Assembly: GCA_045804965.1 (NCBI GenBank)
Contig: JBJMMD010000012.1
Location: forward strand, 1 to 22,610
Direction of reading: 5' to 3'
Origin: CAVTUU01 sp045804965
GTDB lineage: Bacteria > Chloroflexota > Chloroflexia > Thermomicrobiales > UBA6265
Length of the DNA: 22,610 nucleotides
Made by a program: the position numbers and the translations under genes. This document shows, piece by piece, positions 13,739 to 22,115 of the stretch; positions within the stretch are counted from its first letter, which is position 1; the number at the start of each line of letters is the position of its first letter. Under the pieces are notes generated by a model, which saw nothing but the letters and a program-made list of their open reading frames with translations, was not told the origin of the DNA and searched no databases.

Positions 13739-16083
13739 TACGCCTGGGCGATGGCTGCGCCTCGATCGTGGACGTCCAGCTTGGCGAAAATGTTGGAGAT
13801 GTGTGTCGTCACCGTGCGGTGACTGATGAAGACTGTATCGGCAATCTCCCGGCTCGACTTGCCGTCGGCTACCAGTTGCAGAATCTGGACTTCGCGCGCC
13901 GAGAGCAAGGACGTTTCGCGCTCCTTTAGACCTATCACCTCATGGTCGAGATCGTTCGTACCATTCGGCGCGATCAGCTCCGCAACCGACGTACGCTGGC
14001 CCCTCGCCCAGTGCTCGGCGAATGCGGTCTCGCCTAGTGCATCACGCACGCGCTTGGTTACGCATTCGTAGTGCGGGATCAGCGCCGGTTCGAGCGGCAC
14101 GCCGATCTCCTCGCGCACCTGACTCGCAGCCCCAAACAAGCGCGTCGCCCGCGCTGCCTGCCGGCGTCGCGCCGCTACCTCGGCCAGGCCCTCGAGCGAG
14201 CTTGCCACGTGCCATTGCTGGGCTCTCGTCACGTCGATCTTGAGGCTCGCTTCGAAGCAGCGTTCCGCTTCGTCGAGATCCCCCGCGTCACGGCAAACCT
14301 GACCTAGGAACCGCAGGGAGAGCGCGGTGCCGAATTTGTAGCCCAGCCGCCGGTGCCACGACAGACCTTCGGACAGCAGTTGCCGGCCGGTTTCGAGGTC
14401 GCCCAGCCTGGCCGTGACCAGTCCGAGATTGCTGATCGCGACGGCGGGCCAGAAGTCGGACTCGCTTCCCTGCTTGAGCGCGGCAAGCGCCGCTTCGAAC
14501 CGCTCCCGCGCGTGTTCGGGTTTGCCTTCATCCTGCTCGACCACGCCTTGTCCAAACTCGATGAGCCCTAGCAAGTGCGGATCGGGCAACGTGCGCGCGG
14601 TCGCTAGCGCTTCGTCAAAGCGGCCGCGCGCCGTGTCGAAATCACAGCGCGCCATCGCTAAGAGGCCCGCCCCGGTCAAAAGCTGAACGCGGATCTCCGG
14701 CTCGATGCCGTTCGCGCCAGCAAGCGCTTCGCCGAGCCATTGACTGCCTTCCCGCAAGCTCGTGACGTTGAACCAGAGTGACCAGAGACCGCTCGCCAAG
14801 CGCGGGAAACGTTCATGAGGAGAGGTCTCCCGCGTCCACGTCAATGCCTCACGCAGATTCGACTGCTCGGTCATGAGACGGCCAAGCCACTCCATCTGCT
14901 CCGCCTTGTGCAGATGTGGTTCGGCTTCGTCGAGCAGGGCCAGACACCAGCTCGCCAGGCGATCGCGAATCTCGGCTTCCTCGCCCGACTCGATCAGCCG
15001 GGCCGAGGCAAACTCGCGAATCGTTTGCAACATGACGAACCTGGGTTCGTCGTCGGCCCCATCCTCTTGGCGGAGGAGACTCTTGTCGACCAGTGACTCG
15101 ATCCGGTCCAGGGCGAGGGAATCGGACGACTCTGCAGGGTCGAGCGCGACCGCCTCTGCCGCTGCGATCGAGAAGCTGCCCCGGAAGACTCCCAGGCGGC
15201 GAAAAAAGACCCGATCCTCATCGGTGAGCAGGTCGTAGCTCCAGGCTGTCGCCGCATGCATAGTTCGCAACCGGTTGGGCGCATCGCGCGGGCCGTCGGC
15301 AAGCAGATCGAGACTATTCGCCAGGCGCGAGAGGAGAGCGGCGGGGTTCAGCACCTTGATCCGGACCGCGGCGAGCTCGATCGCGAGCGGCAAACCATCG
15401 AGCTGCCGGCAAATCTCCGCGACCTGCAGCGCATTCGATTCCGACAGGGAAAAATCAGGGCGCACCGCCCGCGCCCGCTGCACGAACAGCGCCACCGCAT
15501 CCGCCTGTCCAACCTCGTTCCACTCCAATTTGTCCTCAGGCAAGGGCAGCGGCTTGACTTCGTATTCCCGCTCATCGCTGATGCTCAACGGCGAGCGGCT
15601 CGTCGCCAGCATCGTCACCCCGGGGCAAGCCGCGAGGCACTCGGCAAAGCCAGGGCCGCAGTCGGGCAGGTGCTCGACGTTATCGAAGACCAACAAGAGC
15701 CGTTGCCGCTCCAGACTCTGCCACAAACTTACGTCCATCGCCGTGTTTCCCGAGACCGGCAGGTCGAGCGATTCCGCGACTGCAAGCGCGACCTGCTCAA
15801 GCGTGCGCAAGGCGCCAAGCGAAATAAACGCGACCCCGTGCGGAAAGTGGCTGGCCATCTCGATCGCGCATTGAATCGCCAGCCGTGTTTTGCCCACACC
15901 TCCCGGACCCGTCAGGGTCAGGAGCCGAACGCTGGGGTCGGTCACCAGCTCTGTGATCGCGGCTCGCTCGTGAGCGCGGCCCACCAGCGGCGTCGACACG
16001 CGAGGAACCCGGACTTTGTCCTGCATGTCCGGCAAGACAAAGTGGCCGCCGGCTTTCGTCGCGCTGATCTCGTTCATCTTCAA
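13681..16083 (-). CDS. NB-ARC ATPase / TPR-like / LuxR-type transcriptional regulator (second copy)
   Basis: About 800 residues with the same plan as the regulator at 5983. Walker A is GPGGVGKTRLAIQ (59-66), Walker B RLLLVFDNVEHLPD, then MLATSRSPLSISDEREYEV and QLDGLPLAIELAAVRIKVLN. The middle is helical repeats (AISNLGLVTARLGDLETGRQ, RFLGQVCRDAGDLDEAERCF). The C-terminal LuxR domain is LSAREVQILQLVADGKSSRE plus ISHRTVTTHISNIFAKLDV. The repeat part is shorter and more divergent than in the first copy, so the partners probably differ. The frame begins at TTG 16083, 8 nt after AAAGGGGA; ATG 16077 is the alternative. It is adjacent to the terC pair but transcribed toward it, with a 58-nt overlap. 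The signal is unknown. Confidence 0.88.
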   Translation of the reverse strand: MKMNEISATKAGGHFVLPDMQDKVRVPRVSTPLVGRAHERAAITELVTDPSVRLLTLTGPGGVGKTRLAIQCAIEMASHFPHGVAFISLGALRTLEQVALAVAESLDLPVSGNTAMDVSLWQSLERQRLLLVFDNVEHLPDCGPGFAECLAACPGVTMLATSRSPLSISDEREYEVKPLPLPEDKLEWNEVGQADAVALFVQRARAVRPDFSLSESNALQVAEICRQLDGLPLAIELAAVRIKVLNPAALLSRLANSLDLLADGPRDAPNRLRTMHAATAWSYDLLTDEDRVFFRRLGVFRGSFSIAAAEAVALDPAESSDSLALDRIESLVDKSLLRQEDGADDEPRFVMLQTIREFASARLIESGEEAEIRDRLASWCLALLDEAEPHLHKAEQMEWLGRLMTEQSNLREALTWTRETSPHERFPRLASGLWSLWFNVTSLREGSQWLGEALAGANGIEPEIRVQLLTGAGLLAMARCDFDTARGRFDEALATARTLPDPHLLGLIEFGQGVVEQDEGKPEHARERFEAALAALKQGSESDFWPAVAISNLGLVTARLGDLETGRQLLSEGLSWHRRLGYKFGTALSLRFLGQVCRDAGDLDEAERCFEASLKIDVTRAQQWHVASSLEGLAEVAARRRQAARATRLFGAASQVREEIGVPLEPALIPHYECVTKRVRDALGETAFAEHWARGQRTSVAELIAPNGTNDLDHEVIGLKERETSLLSAREVQILQLVADGKSSREIADTVFISHRTVTTHISNIFAKLDVHDRGAAIAQAYHRGILTSSGAVSVGDSST

Positions 16084-16495
16084 CGTGTTTGTCCCCTTTG
16101 GTGCGAATCCTAACCACTGATTCTTACGGAATCGGACGCGACGGTCAATTGGACGGACACCCCGAAAATCCGGTCGAATACCGGAGGCGCGCTCATCTCC
16201 AGCTTGCGATGTCTGGTTCAGACACGGACGATCAAGAGTAATGCTTCTACTCGCGGAATGTGGAGGCAGTCACAAAGGGAAGCTGTTTGTTCTCACTTTA
16301 TCGACAAGCTACGGAGAAGCCGCTGAGCTAGGGCGATCGCGGATCGAGGTCAATCGCCTGACCTCCGGCCGCCACGATGTGCCGTCACAGCTCGACCATT
16401 TCGGTGTCTTGCTCACCCTGGGTCCAAGCGTTGACGCGCACGCCTTATTCATTTTCGGGAAAGAGCGGAGAGCATGATTCCGGACGAGGCGATTT

Positions 16496-16636
16496 GTGAC
16501 CACGGCGAGCCTAACGACGCCGCTATCGGCGGCGCTGGTGGTCGTCTGGCTGATCCTGCATGGATTGCATGAGGTCCGGCTTGGTCGTGACGGTCACATC
16601 TACATAATTCGACCGCAGATCGCGTCGGCGCCCTGA
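16496..16636 (+). CDS. Possible small membrane peptide, 46 residues
   Basis: A GTG-started frame encodes one hydrophobic helix (LSAALVVVWLILHGLHEVRL) followed by a charged tail, GRDGHIYIIRP. GAGG lies about 6 nt upstream. It has no known homologue that I recognise and could be chance, but the single helix with a basic tail is typical of bacterial micro-proteins. Confidence 0.15.
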   Translation: MTTASLTTPLSAALVVVWLILHGLHEVRLGRDGHIYIIRPQIASAP

Positions 16637-16645
16637 AGACAGTGA

Positions 16646-16680
16646 ACGCTCGGCCGCGCAGAGCGAGCGCGACCGAGCGT
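16646..16680. repeat. Long imperfect hairpin downstream of the SRPBCC gene
   Basis: ACGCTCGG (16646-16653) pairs with CCGAGCGT (16673-16680), and inside, CGCGC (16655-16659) pairs with GCGCG (16667-16671) around AGAGCGA, with one mismatch between the two stems. There is no T-run on either strand. It could protect the 3' end of the minus-strand transcript ending at 16836. Confidence 0.4.
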
Positions 16681-16835
16681 GGCAGTCGGAACGTATTGCA
16701 AAACCTCAGCCCGTAAAGCCGGGGCCACGAGAACGAGCCGCCCTCGTCCTGTCGCGGCGGGCCATGGGCTCGTCGCCGAGTCGGACCGCCCAGGCGGACG
16801 AGCGACATTGCCGCCTGCCCAGCGGCACCAGCCAG

Positions 16836-17324
16836 TTAGCTCGGGAGCTCACCGGCGCCCCGGTCGACCTGGCCTCCGTGGATCTCGCCGCGCCAGGCTC
16901 CGGTCGCGATATCGCGCTCCTCGATGAACTCTTTAAAGCGCTGCAAATCTCCCTCGACCCGTCTGTCCATGAACCCGAGGGCGTCACCCGCACTCTCGAC
17001 GACCCCTTGCGGGTCATAGTCGAGTCGCACGGTGACCCGGGTGCGATTCGCATCGAGCGGGATGAACGTGACGCGGCCGGCGTTCTCGGCGCCGGAGGTG
17101 CTTCGCCAGGCGATGACCTGATCCGGCGTCTGCTCAACGATGTCCGCTTCCCATGTCTCCTCTTTGCCGCCAACCCGCGCCCGCCAGCGCAGTCGCTTAT
17201 CGTCCAGCTGCCTGACGTCTTGGACGCCTTCCATGAACTGAGGAAACGATTCGAACTGCGTCCATTGGTTATAGGCGGTGCGGATTGGGACATTGATCTC
17301 AATCGACTTCTCGGCAAATGCCAT
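16836..17324 (-). CDS. SRPBCC (polyketide cyclase / COQ10-like START-fold) family protein
   Basis: 162 residues. The N-terminal strand and helices, MAFAEKSIEINVPIRTAYNQ then WTQFESFPQFMEGVQDVRQL, are the standard opening of SRPBCC helix-grip proteins. RLRWRARVGGKEETWEADI and VIAWRSTSGAENAGRVTFIP are the paired strands of the hydrophobic pocket, and the long C-terminal helix ends DLQRFKEFIEER. Members bind small hydrophobic ligands such as quinones, lipids or polyketides; this one is close to the short 'coenzyme Q-binding/cyclase' proteins often found near stress genes. The ATG at 17324 has AAGGGAG 8 nt upstream, so the extra 22 codons open up to 17390 are not used. It is divergent from the kinase gene. 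The ligand is unknown. Confidence 0.85.
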   Translation of the reverse strand: MAFAEKSIEINVPIRTAYNQWTQFESFPQFMEGVQDVRQLDDKRLRWRARVGGKEETWEADIVEQTPDQVIAWRSTSGAENAGRVTFIPLDANRTRVTVRLDYDPQGVVESAGDALGFMDRRVEGDLQRFKEFIEERDIATGAWRGEIHGGQVDRGAGELPS

Positions 17325-17820
17325 CTCAGCACTCCCTTCCTCTGCAGTAGCGGGTGCCCGAACGAACGACTCAGGATCCGACTCACCCATGGGCGAGCAC
17401 TACAGGTGACGCATAAATCGTGCCTGCTGGCAACTGCACGTCCTGCCGGGCTGCGTCGGGCATGAACCAGTACCGTGACCGCAGTTTCAGCGGGTGACGG
17501 CCGGTGTCCTCGTTTGTAGAGACCCCAATCGCTTGTCCGAGAACCGAACAACCAACTCGGCGCAGTTTAGGGCTCTGTGCTTCCTACGCCGTTCGCGCTC
17601 GCCACCATTCTGACCGGGGCGACGCCTGTCTGGGACTGCACGTCAACACCCAGGCGCGCTGTTCCCGAAAGCTCGCGCTGAAGCGGGCGTCGCCGCCATA
17701 CGCACGAGAGCGTCGCAATCGACCTGTTGTTCCGTTCGCGCCGGCGGTCGTTTCCTCGCGGCCGGTGGCTGGCACGCAGCCTGCGATTTCCTTTGCTGAA
17801 AGGCGATCGGAGGACCCCGC
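17325..17820. other. Intergenic region between divergent SRPBCC and kinase genes
   Basis: The 496 bases hold the promoters of both genes. I see no RNA gene, repeat or convincing protein frame. Open frames here have unusual Cys/Arg/Ser-rich compositions typical of non-coding GC-rich DNA. GGAGG at 17809-17813 is the ribosome binding site of the kinase. Confidence 0.5.
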
Positions 17821-19557
17821 GTGGCTTCGCATGAATTTTTCGACCAGGACTCGATTGACCACCCCGCGCCTCCCGACCTAATCGGCGGTCGATACCGCTT
17901 GGAGCACCGGATCGGGGACGGCCGCTCCGCGGTCACGTACCGCGCGTATGATGTCGTTCTCCGTCGACCGGTCGCCCTCAAGCTGTTGCGGCCGGAATAT
18001 GCCGCTGACCAGGTGTCCTCGGCCCGGTTCGCGCGCGAGGCGCGGGCCGTGGCGGCCGTCAATCATCCGCACGTGGTGCAGGTCTACGACTCCGGCACGC
18101 ACAAGGGTCAAGCCTATCTGGTCATGCAATACGTCGCGGGCCGAAACCTCAAGCAGGTGCTGGCGGACGAGGGGCCGCTGGCTCCGGACGCCGCTGTCCG
18201 GCTCGGGCGCCGGCTCTTGCGCGGCCTCGGTGCGATCCACGCCGCGGGCATTGTCCACCGCGACGTCAAACCGCAGAACATCCTCGTGGGCGACGACGGC
18301 TCGTTACGGGTGACAGACTTCGGCATTGCTCGTGGCCCGACGGGCGACACGCTGACCGACGACGGCGCCACCGTCGGGACAGCCGCCTACATGGCTCCGG
18401 AGCAAATTCGTGGCGAACCCGTGAGCGCGGCCACCGATCTCTACGCTATTGGGGTTGTGCTCTTCGAGTTGCTGACCGGGCGCCTGCCGTTTGCGATTGA
18501 GCACCCGGTGGCAACCATGCTTGTCCGCCTCCAACAACCAGCGCCGGCCCCGAGCCGGTTCGCATACGGCATCCCACCGGCCCTCGACAAGGCCATTCTG
18601 CGGGCTCTGGCGAAAGCTCCAGCAGCTCGGTACGCCAGCGCGGCCGAGATGGAGCGCGCGCTCGACGCCGCAATCTCCCCACATACAGCCAGCCACCAAC
18701 CGATCAAGCCGGGCCGTGTCGCCGACTGGTTCGGCGCGCTCCTGCTTGCCCTCATTGCCCTCGCGCTGCTTGGCGGCGCCCTGGCTGCCACCCTCGGTCG
18801 CGGATCGGATGATCCTACCGCGGAGGTTCCCACCGGCGTGGCGGAACGCGTGGTCGCAGCGCCGCCAGCCCCGACTGCGACCGCGCGCGTGATCAGGGCT
18901 CCGGTCGTAAGCGCAGCCCGGCCGTCTGTGACCGTTTCCAACCCAACCGTGACGGAACCACCAGCCGCAACCGAGCCGCCAACGGCGACTGAACCACCAG
19001 CCGCGACTGAATTGCCTCCGGCGACCAAGGCCCCGAGGCCGAGACCGACAAGTACAGCAGCGATTGTGCCCGTCCAGGATGTTGCCCCAACGCGCGCGGA
19101 TGCCGTTGCGCCAATGGCATTGCAGTTCGGCGCCGCGGACTGGCAAGGCGGTTACTACCGTGGCGACGCGGCCTGGTACGGTCGGGCCTGGACCGCGATC
19201 TACGGCGCCCAGAGCCAGTATCCCCGTGCCTCGCTTACCATATCGCTGCCCGCTGCCCCGAGTGCGACTGCCACGCTCTCAATCACCGGGCTCGACGACG
19301 AGTGGGCCGGTAGCAACTCCATCGCCGTCTCAGTGAATGGTGTCGAAATCTTCTCAGGCCCCAGTTCTTTCTCCAGTTGGGATGGCGTTGGCCAGGGCGA
19401 CCGGGCCGCGTGGGCCGCGGCCCAGTTCACGGTGCCGGAGGGTGTCCTGCACAAGGGAGTGAACGAGATCGTGGTGGCGAATCTCGCACCGTCAGCGAGC
19501 TTCGGGCAGCCGCCGTATGTGTTAGTGAGTGACGCATCCCTGGAAGTCACCGGCTGA
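17821..19557 (+). CDS. Transmembrane Ser/Thr protein kinase (PknB-like) with an extracellular domain
   Basis: 578 residues, GTG start 7 nt after GGAGG. Kinase domain, about 24-285: Gly-rich loop RIGDGRSAV (third Gly replaced by Ala), Lys54 in VALKLL, catalytic loop HRDVKPQNILV (Asp148), DFG at 166-168 and APE at 192-194, all intact, so it should be active. One membrane helix, LLLALIALALLGGALAATL, spans about 306-325. An outer stalk, 340-420, is rich in Pro/Thr/Ala with three TEPPAAT-like repeats. An outer domain, 430-578, is Gly/Ser/Trp-rich and predicted beta (FGAADWQGGYYRGDAAWYG, LSITGLDDEWAGSNSIAVSV), similar in style to galactose-binding or carbohydrate-binding folds. No PASTA domains are present. 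It probably senses an envelope or sugar ligand and phosphorylates cytoplasmic proteins. A TolB-like exported protein follows on the same strand. Confidence 0.9.
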   Translation: MASHEFFDQDSIDHPAPPDLIGGRYRLEHRIGDGRSAVTYRAYDVVLRRPVALKLLRPEYAADQVSSARFAREARAVAAVNHPHVVQVYDSGTHKGQAYLVMQYVAGRNLKQVLADEGPLAPDAAVRLGRRLLRGLGAIHAAGIVHRDVKPQNILVGDDGSLRVTDFGIARGPTGDTLTDDGATVGTAAYMAPEQIRGEPVSAATDLYAIGVVLFELLTGRLPFAIEHPVATMLVRLQQPAPAPSRFAYGIPPALDKAILRALAKAPAARYASAAEMERALDAAISPHTASHQPIKPGRVADWFGALLLALIALALLGGALAATLGRGSDDPTAEVPTGVAERVVAAPPAPTATARVIRAPVVSAARPSVTVSNPTVTEPPAATEPPTATEPPAATELPPATKAPRPRPTSTAAIVPVQDVAPTRADAVAPMALQFGAADWQGGYYRGDAAWYGRAWTAIYGAQSQYPRASLTISLPAAPSATATLSITGLDDEWAGSNSIAVSVNGVEIFSGPSSFSSWDGVGQGDRAAWAAAQFTVPEGVLHKGVNEIVVANLAPSASFGQPPYVLVSDASLEVTG

Positions 19558-20014
19558 GAGCTGCAGCGCCGCCCTTTTCCATTGAGGCCGCAGCAACCAA
19601 TTACAGCAGGCGTTTGCGACATGGCGAACGCGGACTGGCTGCGTCTCTTACCCGATATCCGGTCACACCTCGTCGCCAATGATGGCCGCCGCGCCGAGCG
19701 ACCCGATATCATGCACGGCGGTGGCCGCAGGTTGGTCGCTCGCGTACCGCCTCCAAGAGCTGACGCCTCGAGGCAAGAAATCCTGGGCAATGCGGAAACG
19801 GACAAGGTCTCCGCGCCGATATCATCGGCGCAGGTTAAGCCATTGTCGTCCGCTGCGGTTCGACCAATGGGATCAGAGAAACCTCGACGGTGGATCATTG
19901 CGGAGTGACCGCCAACCGGACGAGGGAGGGAACCGGGCCTCGTCGCTCGTTGTAGGGACAGGTAGCCGGCATATTGACGGGTTCCATTGATTGCTGAGGA
20001 AGCGCGAGGAAAGC
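19558..20014. other. Intergenic stretch after the kinase, no secure gene
   Basis: The 457 bases contain a plus-strand open frame from 19621 to 19908 (ends SEKPRRWIIAE) and overlapping frames on the other strand. None resembles a known family or has a good ribosome binding site. It may be a decayed gene or the promoter region of the next gene. Confidence 0.4.
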
Positions 20015-21004
20015 ATGCACGAACAGTGGCGGCGAACGATGGGCATCTGGCTCGGGCTCGTCTTGGCGAGCGCGCTCAGTCTCGGTGGTGGGGTGGCTGC
20101 GCAGGCGACGCCCGAGGCATCGCCAGTGGCCGGTCTCACCGGGCGCATCGTCTATGGCACACTCTCGGGGCTGTGGACGATGGACGCCGATGGAACCCAC
20201 AGGGTCCAGATCACCCATACCGAAGGCGCAGACGTCGACTTCGATCCGAGCTGGTCGCCGGACGGGCGGCAGATCGTCTTCCGTACCTCCCGCGGCGAAT
20301 ACGGTCCGGATCCGCGGGGTATTGGCACCGAAGGCATCTTCATCATCAACGCCGATGGCACAGGAGAGCGTCAGCTCTGGCCGCCGGATGCGGCGACGCC
20401 GGGCGGTCTCTTCCCGGATTGGTCGCCAGTCGGCGACCGCATCGCCTTCAGCGGTCTCGACGCCGACGGCCACGAGACGATCTATACGATCAGTCCGGAG
20501 GGGACGGACCTGCGCGACTTAGGCAAGTTCGGCGAAGCCACGGAGTGGTCACCCGATGGGCGCAAACTGGTCTTCGATTCCCATCCTGGCGATGGAAACT
20601 GGCAGGTGTGGATGATGAATGCGGACGGTTCGGACCAAACCCAGTTAACGACCGCGCCGGCCTATCACACCGGCGGTCCCGGTGGCAACCAAACGGGCGC
20701 GTGGTCGCCCGATGGCACTCAGATCGCGTTCCAGTCTGATCGCGCCGGCGATTTCGATATCTACCTCATGCGCCCCGATGGCAGCGATCAACACGTTATC
20801 TTGGGCGGGCCTGCCAACCAGGTGGCGAATAGCTGGTTGCCGGATGGCCGGCTCGTCATCACCGACGGGAGCGCTGGCGGGAACGTGCCGGATTGGTATC
20901 TGATTAATGCTGACGGATCGGGCAAAACTCCGCTGCCCCAGCTTGCCGGCGTGAACTCTCCGATCGATTGGATCGTCCCGCGCGATTCGGGTCAATCAGG
21001 CTGA
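20015..21004 (+). CDS. Exported TolB-like beta-propeller (PD40 repeat) protein
   Basis: 329 residues. The signal peptide core is GIWLGLVLASALSLGGGVAA (10-29), cut near AAQA, then a linker ATPEASPVAGL like that of the DUF839 protein. The body has repeated WD40-like PD40 blades: DPSWSPDGRQIVFRTSR, DWSPVGDRIAFSGLDADG, EWSPDGRKLVFDSH, AWSPDGTQIAFQSDRAGDFD with IYLMRPDGSDQ, and NSWLPDGRLVITDG. These give at least five blades of a six-bladed propeller as in TolB, here without TolB's N-terminal domain. It is likely an extracytoplasmic protein-protein or ligand-binding scaffold. The ATG at 20015 has GAGGA 4 nt upstream; a TTG at 19991 would spoil the signal peptide. It follows the kinase gene, but the gap suggests its own promoter. 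Confidence 0.85.
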   Translation: MHEQWRRTMGIWLGLVLASALSLGGGVAAQATPEASPVAGLTGRIVYGTLSGLWTMDADGTHRVQITHTEGADVDFDPSWSPDGRQIVFRTSRGEYGPDPRGIGTEGIFIINADGTGERQLWPPDAATPGGLFPDWSPVGDRIAFSGLDADGHETIYTISPEGTDLRDLGKFGEATEWSPDGRKLVFDSHPGDGNWQVWMMNADGSDQTQLTTAPAYHTGGPGGNQTGAWSPDGTQIAFQSDRAGDFDIYLMRPDGSDQHVILGGPANQVANSWLPDGRLVITDGSAGGNVPDWYLINADGSGKTPLPQLAGVNSPIDWIVPRDSGQSG

Positions 21005-21191
21005 ACATCGGCAGTGCGCGGCGCACCCCGAAGGGGATTGACAACTCCGGCGAACGCGGCGGTTCCGGTCTGCGTAGGTGGTCGCAGTGTTGACCGGAAA
21101 TCGCCGTAGTCCCAATCAGATCTCCTGACCCGTTTGCCATCGTCATGCGGGTGACGACGAATGGCGTTTCGATAAACATCGACAACATGCG

Positions 21192-21221
21192 GTGAACCCG
21201 ACCCGAATAGGTCAGGTTCAC
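21192..21221 (-). terminator. Candidate hairpin terminator of the YeaQ-like gene
   Basis: GTGAACC (21192-21198) pairs with GGTTCAC (21215-21221), then GACC pairs with GGTC inside after one mismatch, loop CGAATA. It lies about 53 nt past the minus-strand stop at 21274. No U-run was found. Confidence 0.4.
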
Positions 21222-21273
21222 TCACGATTTGCTTCCTTGACCGCCAGCGTCGCGGGTGTTGCCAGGAGCGGTG

Positions 21274-21534
21274 TCAGATGCGCCGGCCAGTCATGGCTTG
21301 GAACGCAAAGGTCACAATGAGCGCCCCAACGATGGCGACGATGAGGCTGCCAATATTGAACCCGGCGGCGAAGCCATCCCCGGTTATGAGCCGGTACAAG
21401 AACCCGCCGACGAGCGCGCCGATGATCCCAAGCACGATGTTGAGAGCCCAGCCTTGTTCCTTGTTAGTCTTCGCGATCAGGCTGGCGAGCCAGCCCGCGA
21501 GCGCGCCGAAGATCAACCACGTTATTAAGCCCAT
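21274..21534 (-). CDS. GlsB/YeaQ/YmgE family stress membrane protein
   Basis: 86 residues with three membrane helices: GLITWLIFGALAGWLASLI, NIVLGIIGALVGGFLYRLI and GSLIVAIVGALIVTFAFQAM, rich in small residues and Gly zippers. The first loop IAKTNKEQGW stands where related proteins have the GG-like insertion. This family (transglycosylase-associated protein) is induced by osmotic, acid or general stress in many bacteria; the molecular role is not settled. The ATG at 21534 lies 8 nt after AAGGAG, which is better than the frame's earlier start at 21555. It is a single gene, fitting the stress theme with the LEA-like protein at 10286. Confidence 0.88.
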   Translation of the reverse strand: MGLITWLIFGALAGWLASLIAKTNKEQGWALNIVLGIIGALVGGFLYRLITGDGFAAGFNIGSLIVAIVGALIVTFAFQAMTGRRI

Positions 21535-22115
21535 ACTCGCTGCTCCTTCCTGCATCTACCTACGACAATAGACCAGTTCCACTAATACACATCACGTGCC
21601 ACGATTCGATTTCAAGGCATTTTTGCGCAGGTATTCCGACCCCTTGATGGAAGGATGTCTTCGCATTTCGTTCGTTTCCCCTCTGTCTTCAACCCTGTCG
21701 CAAGCCTCCCCCGATCGGTCGTTGCCTGCAGTTCGGACACACTTCCATCCCGTACCGCGACCCCGATGATGCCGAACTCGAGCGAGTTACAGATGGCGCT
21801 CGGTCGGCTCTCTCCCGAAACTGGAGAAGCACAAGAAGTCAATCGATCCCGTGAGCGGAAATCCTGATCATGAGGCCGTCGCCCTCTGCAGTGATCGGTT
21901 TTTTCGAGGGGTCATAGGGCCGGGCGGGGAAGATCGGACCGTGCCAACCATCTCATCCGATCGGACCATCGTTCGATACGAAAGTGTGTATCCGGGGCCT
22001 ACTCATTTCTCTCGTTGAAGAGCAAACTGTCCAAACACTCGCTGAAGCGTTGGGAAATCGGGGACGAACTCGCCCTGTAGTGTGGGATGCACTACCAGAG
22101 GACATTGGGGCGTTC
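21535..22115. other. Intergenic region with no secure gene
   Basis: Bases here are less GC-rich than the rest. Short frames occur on both strands (about 21612-21867) but look non-coding. In the frame of the last gene, codons stay open from 21984 (GTG) to 22115 and read LISLVEEQTVQTLAEALGN; this could be an N-terminal extension but has poor codon bias. The promoters of the flanking genes must lie here. Confidence 0.45.

Larger units (their letters stand above)
16084..16835. other. Gene-poor interval between the second regulator and the SRPBCC gene
   Basis: No convincing gene of normal size is seen in these 752 bases. Short frames exist on both strands but have ordinary random composition and no good ribosome binding sites. 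The interval holds the promoter region of the regulator (with CTTACGGAATCGG near 16123 and CCGGTCGAATACCGG at 16171-16185, a small inverted repeat), a possible 46-residue membrane peptide, and a strong hairpin at 16646-16680. Confidence 0.5.

Noticed and set aside
15256..16113. 285-codon open frame on the plus strand
   Set aside because: It is antisense to the ATPase domain of the second regulator and has no recognisable motif.
16706..17551. 281-codon minus-strand frame rich in Arg and Ser
   Set aside because: It overlaps the SRPBCC gene in another frame; SRPBCC has clear family motifs and a ribosome binding site.
18304..19146. 280-codon minus-strand frame rich in Gly, Trp and Arg
   Set aside because: It is the complement of the kinase catalytic end and its Pro/Thr stalk; the repetition is inherited from the stalk.
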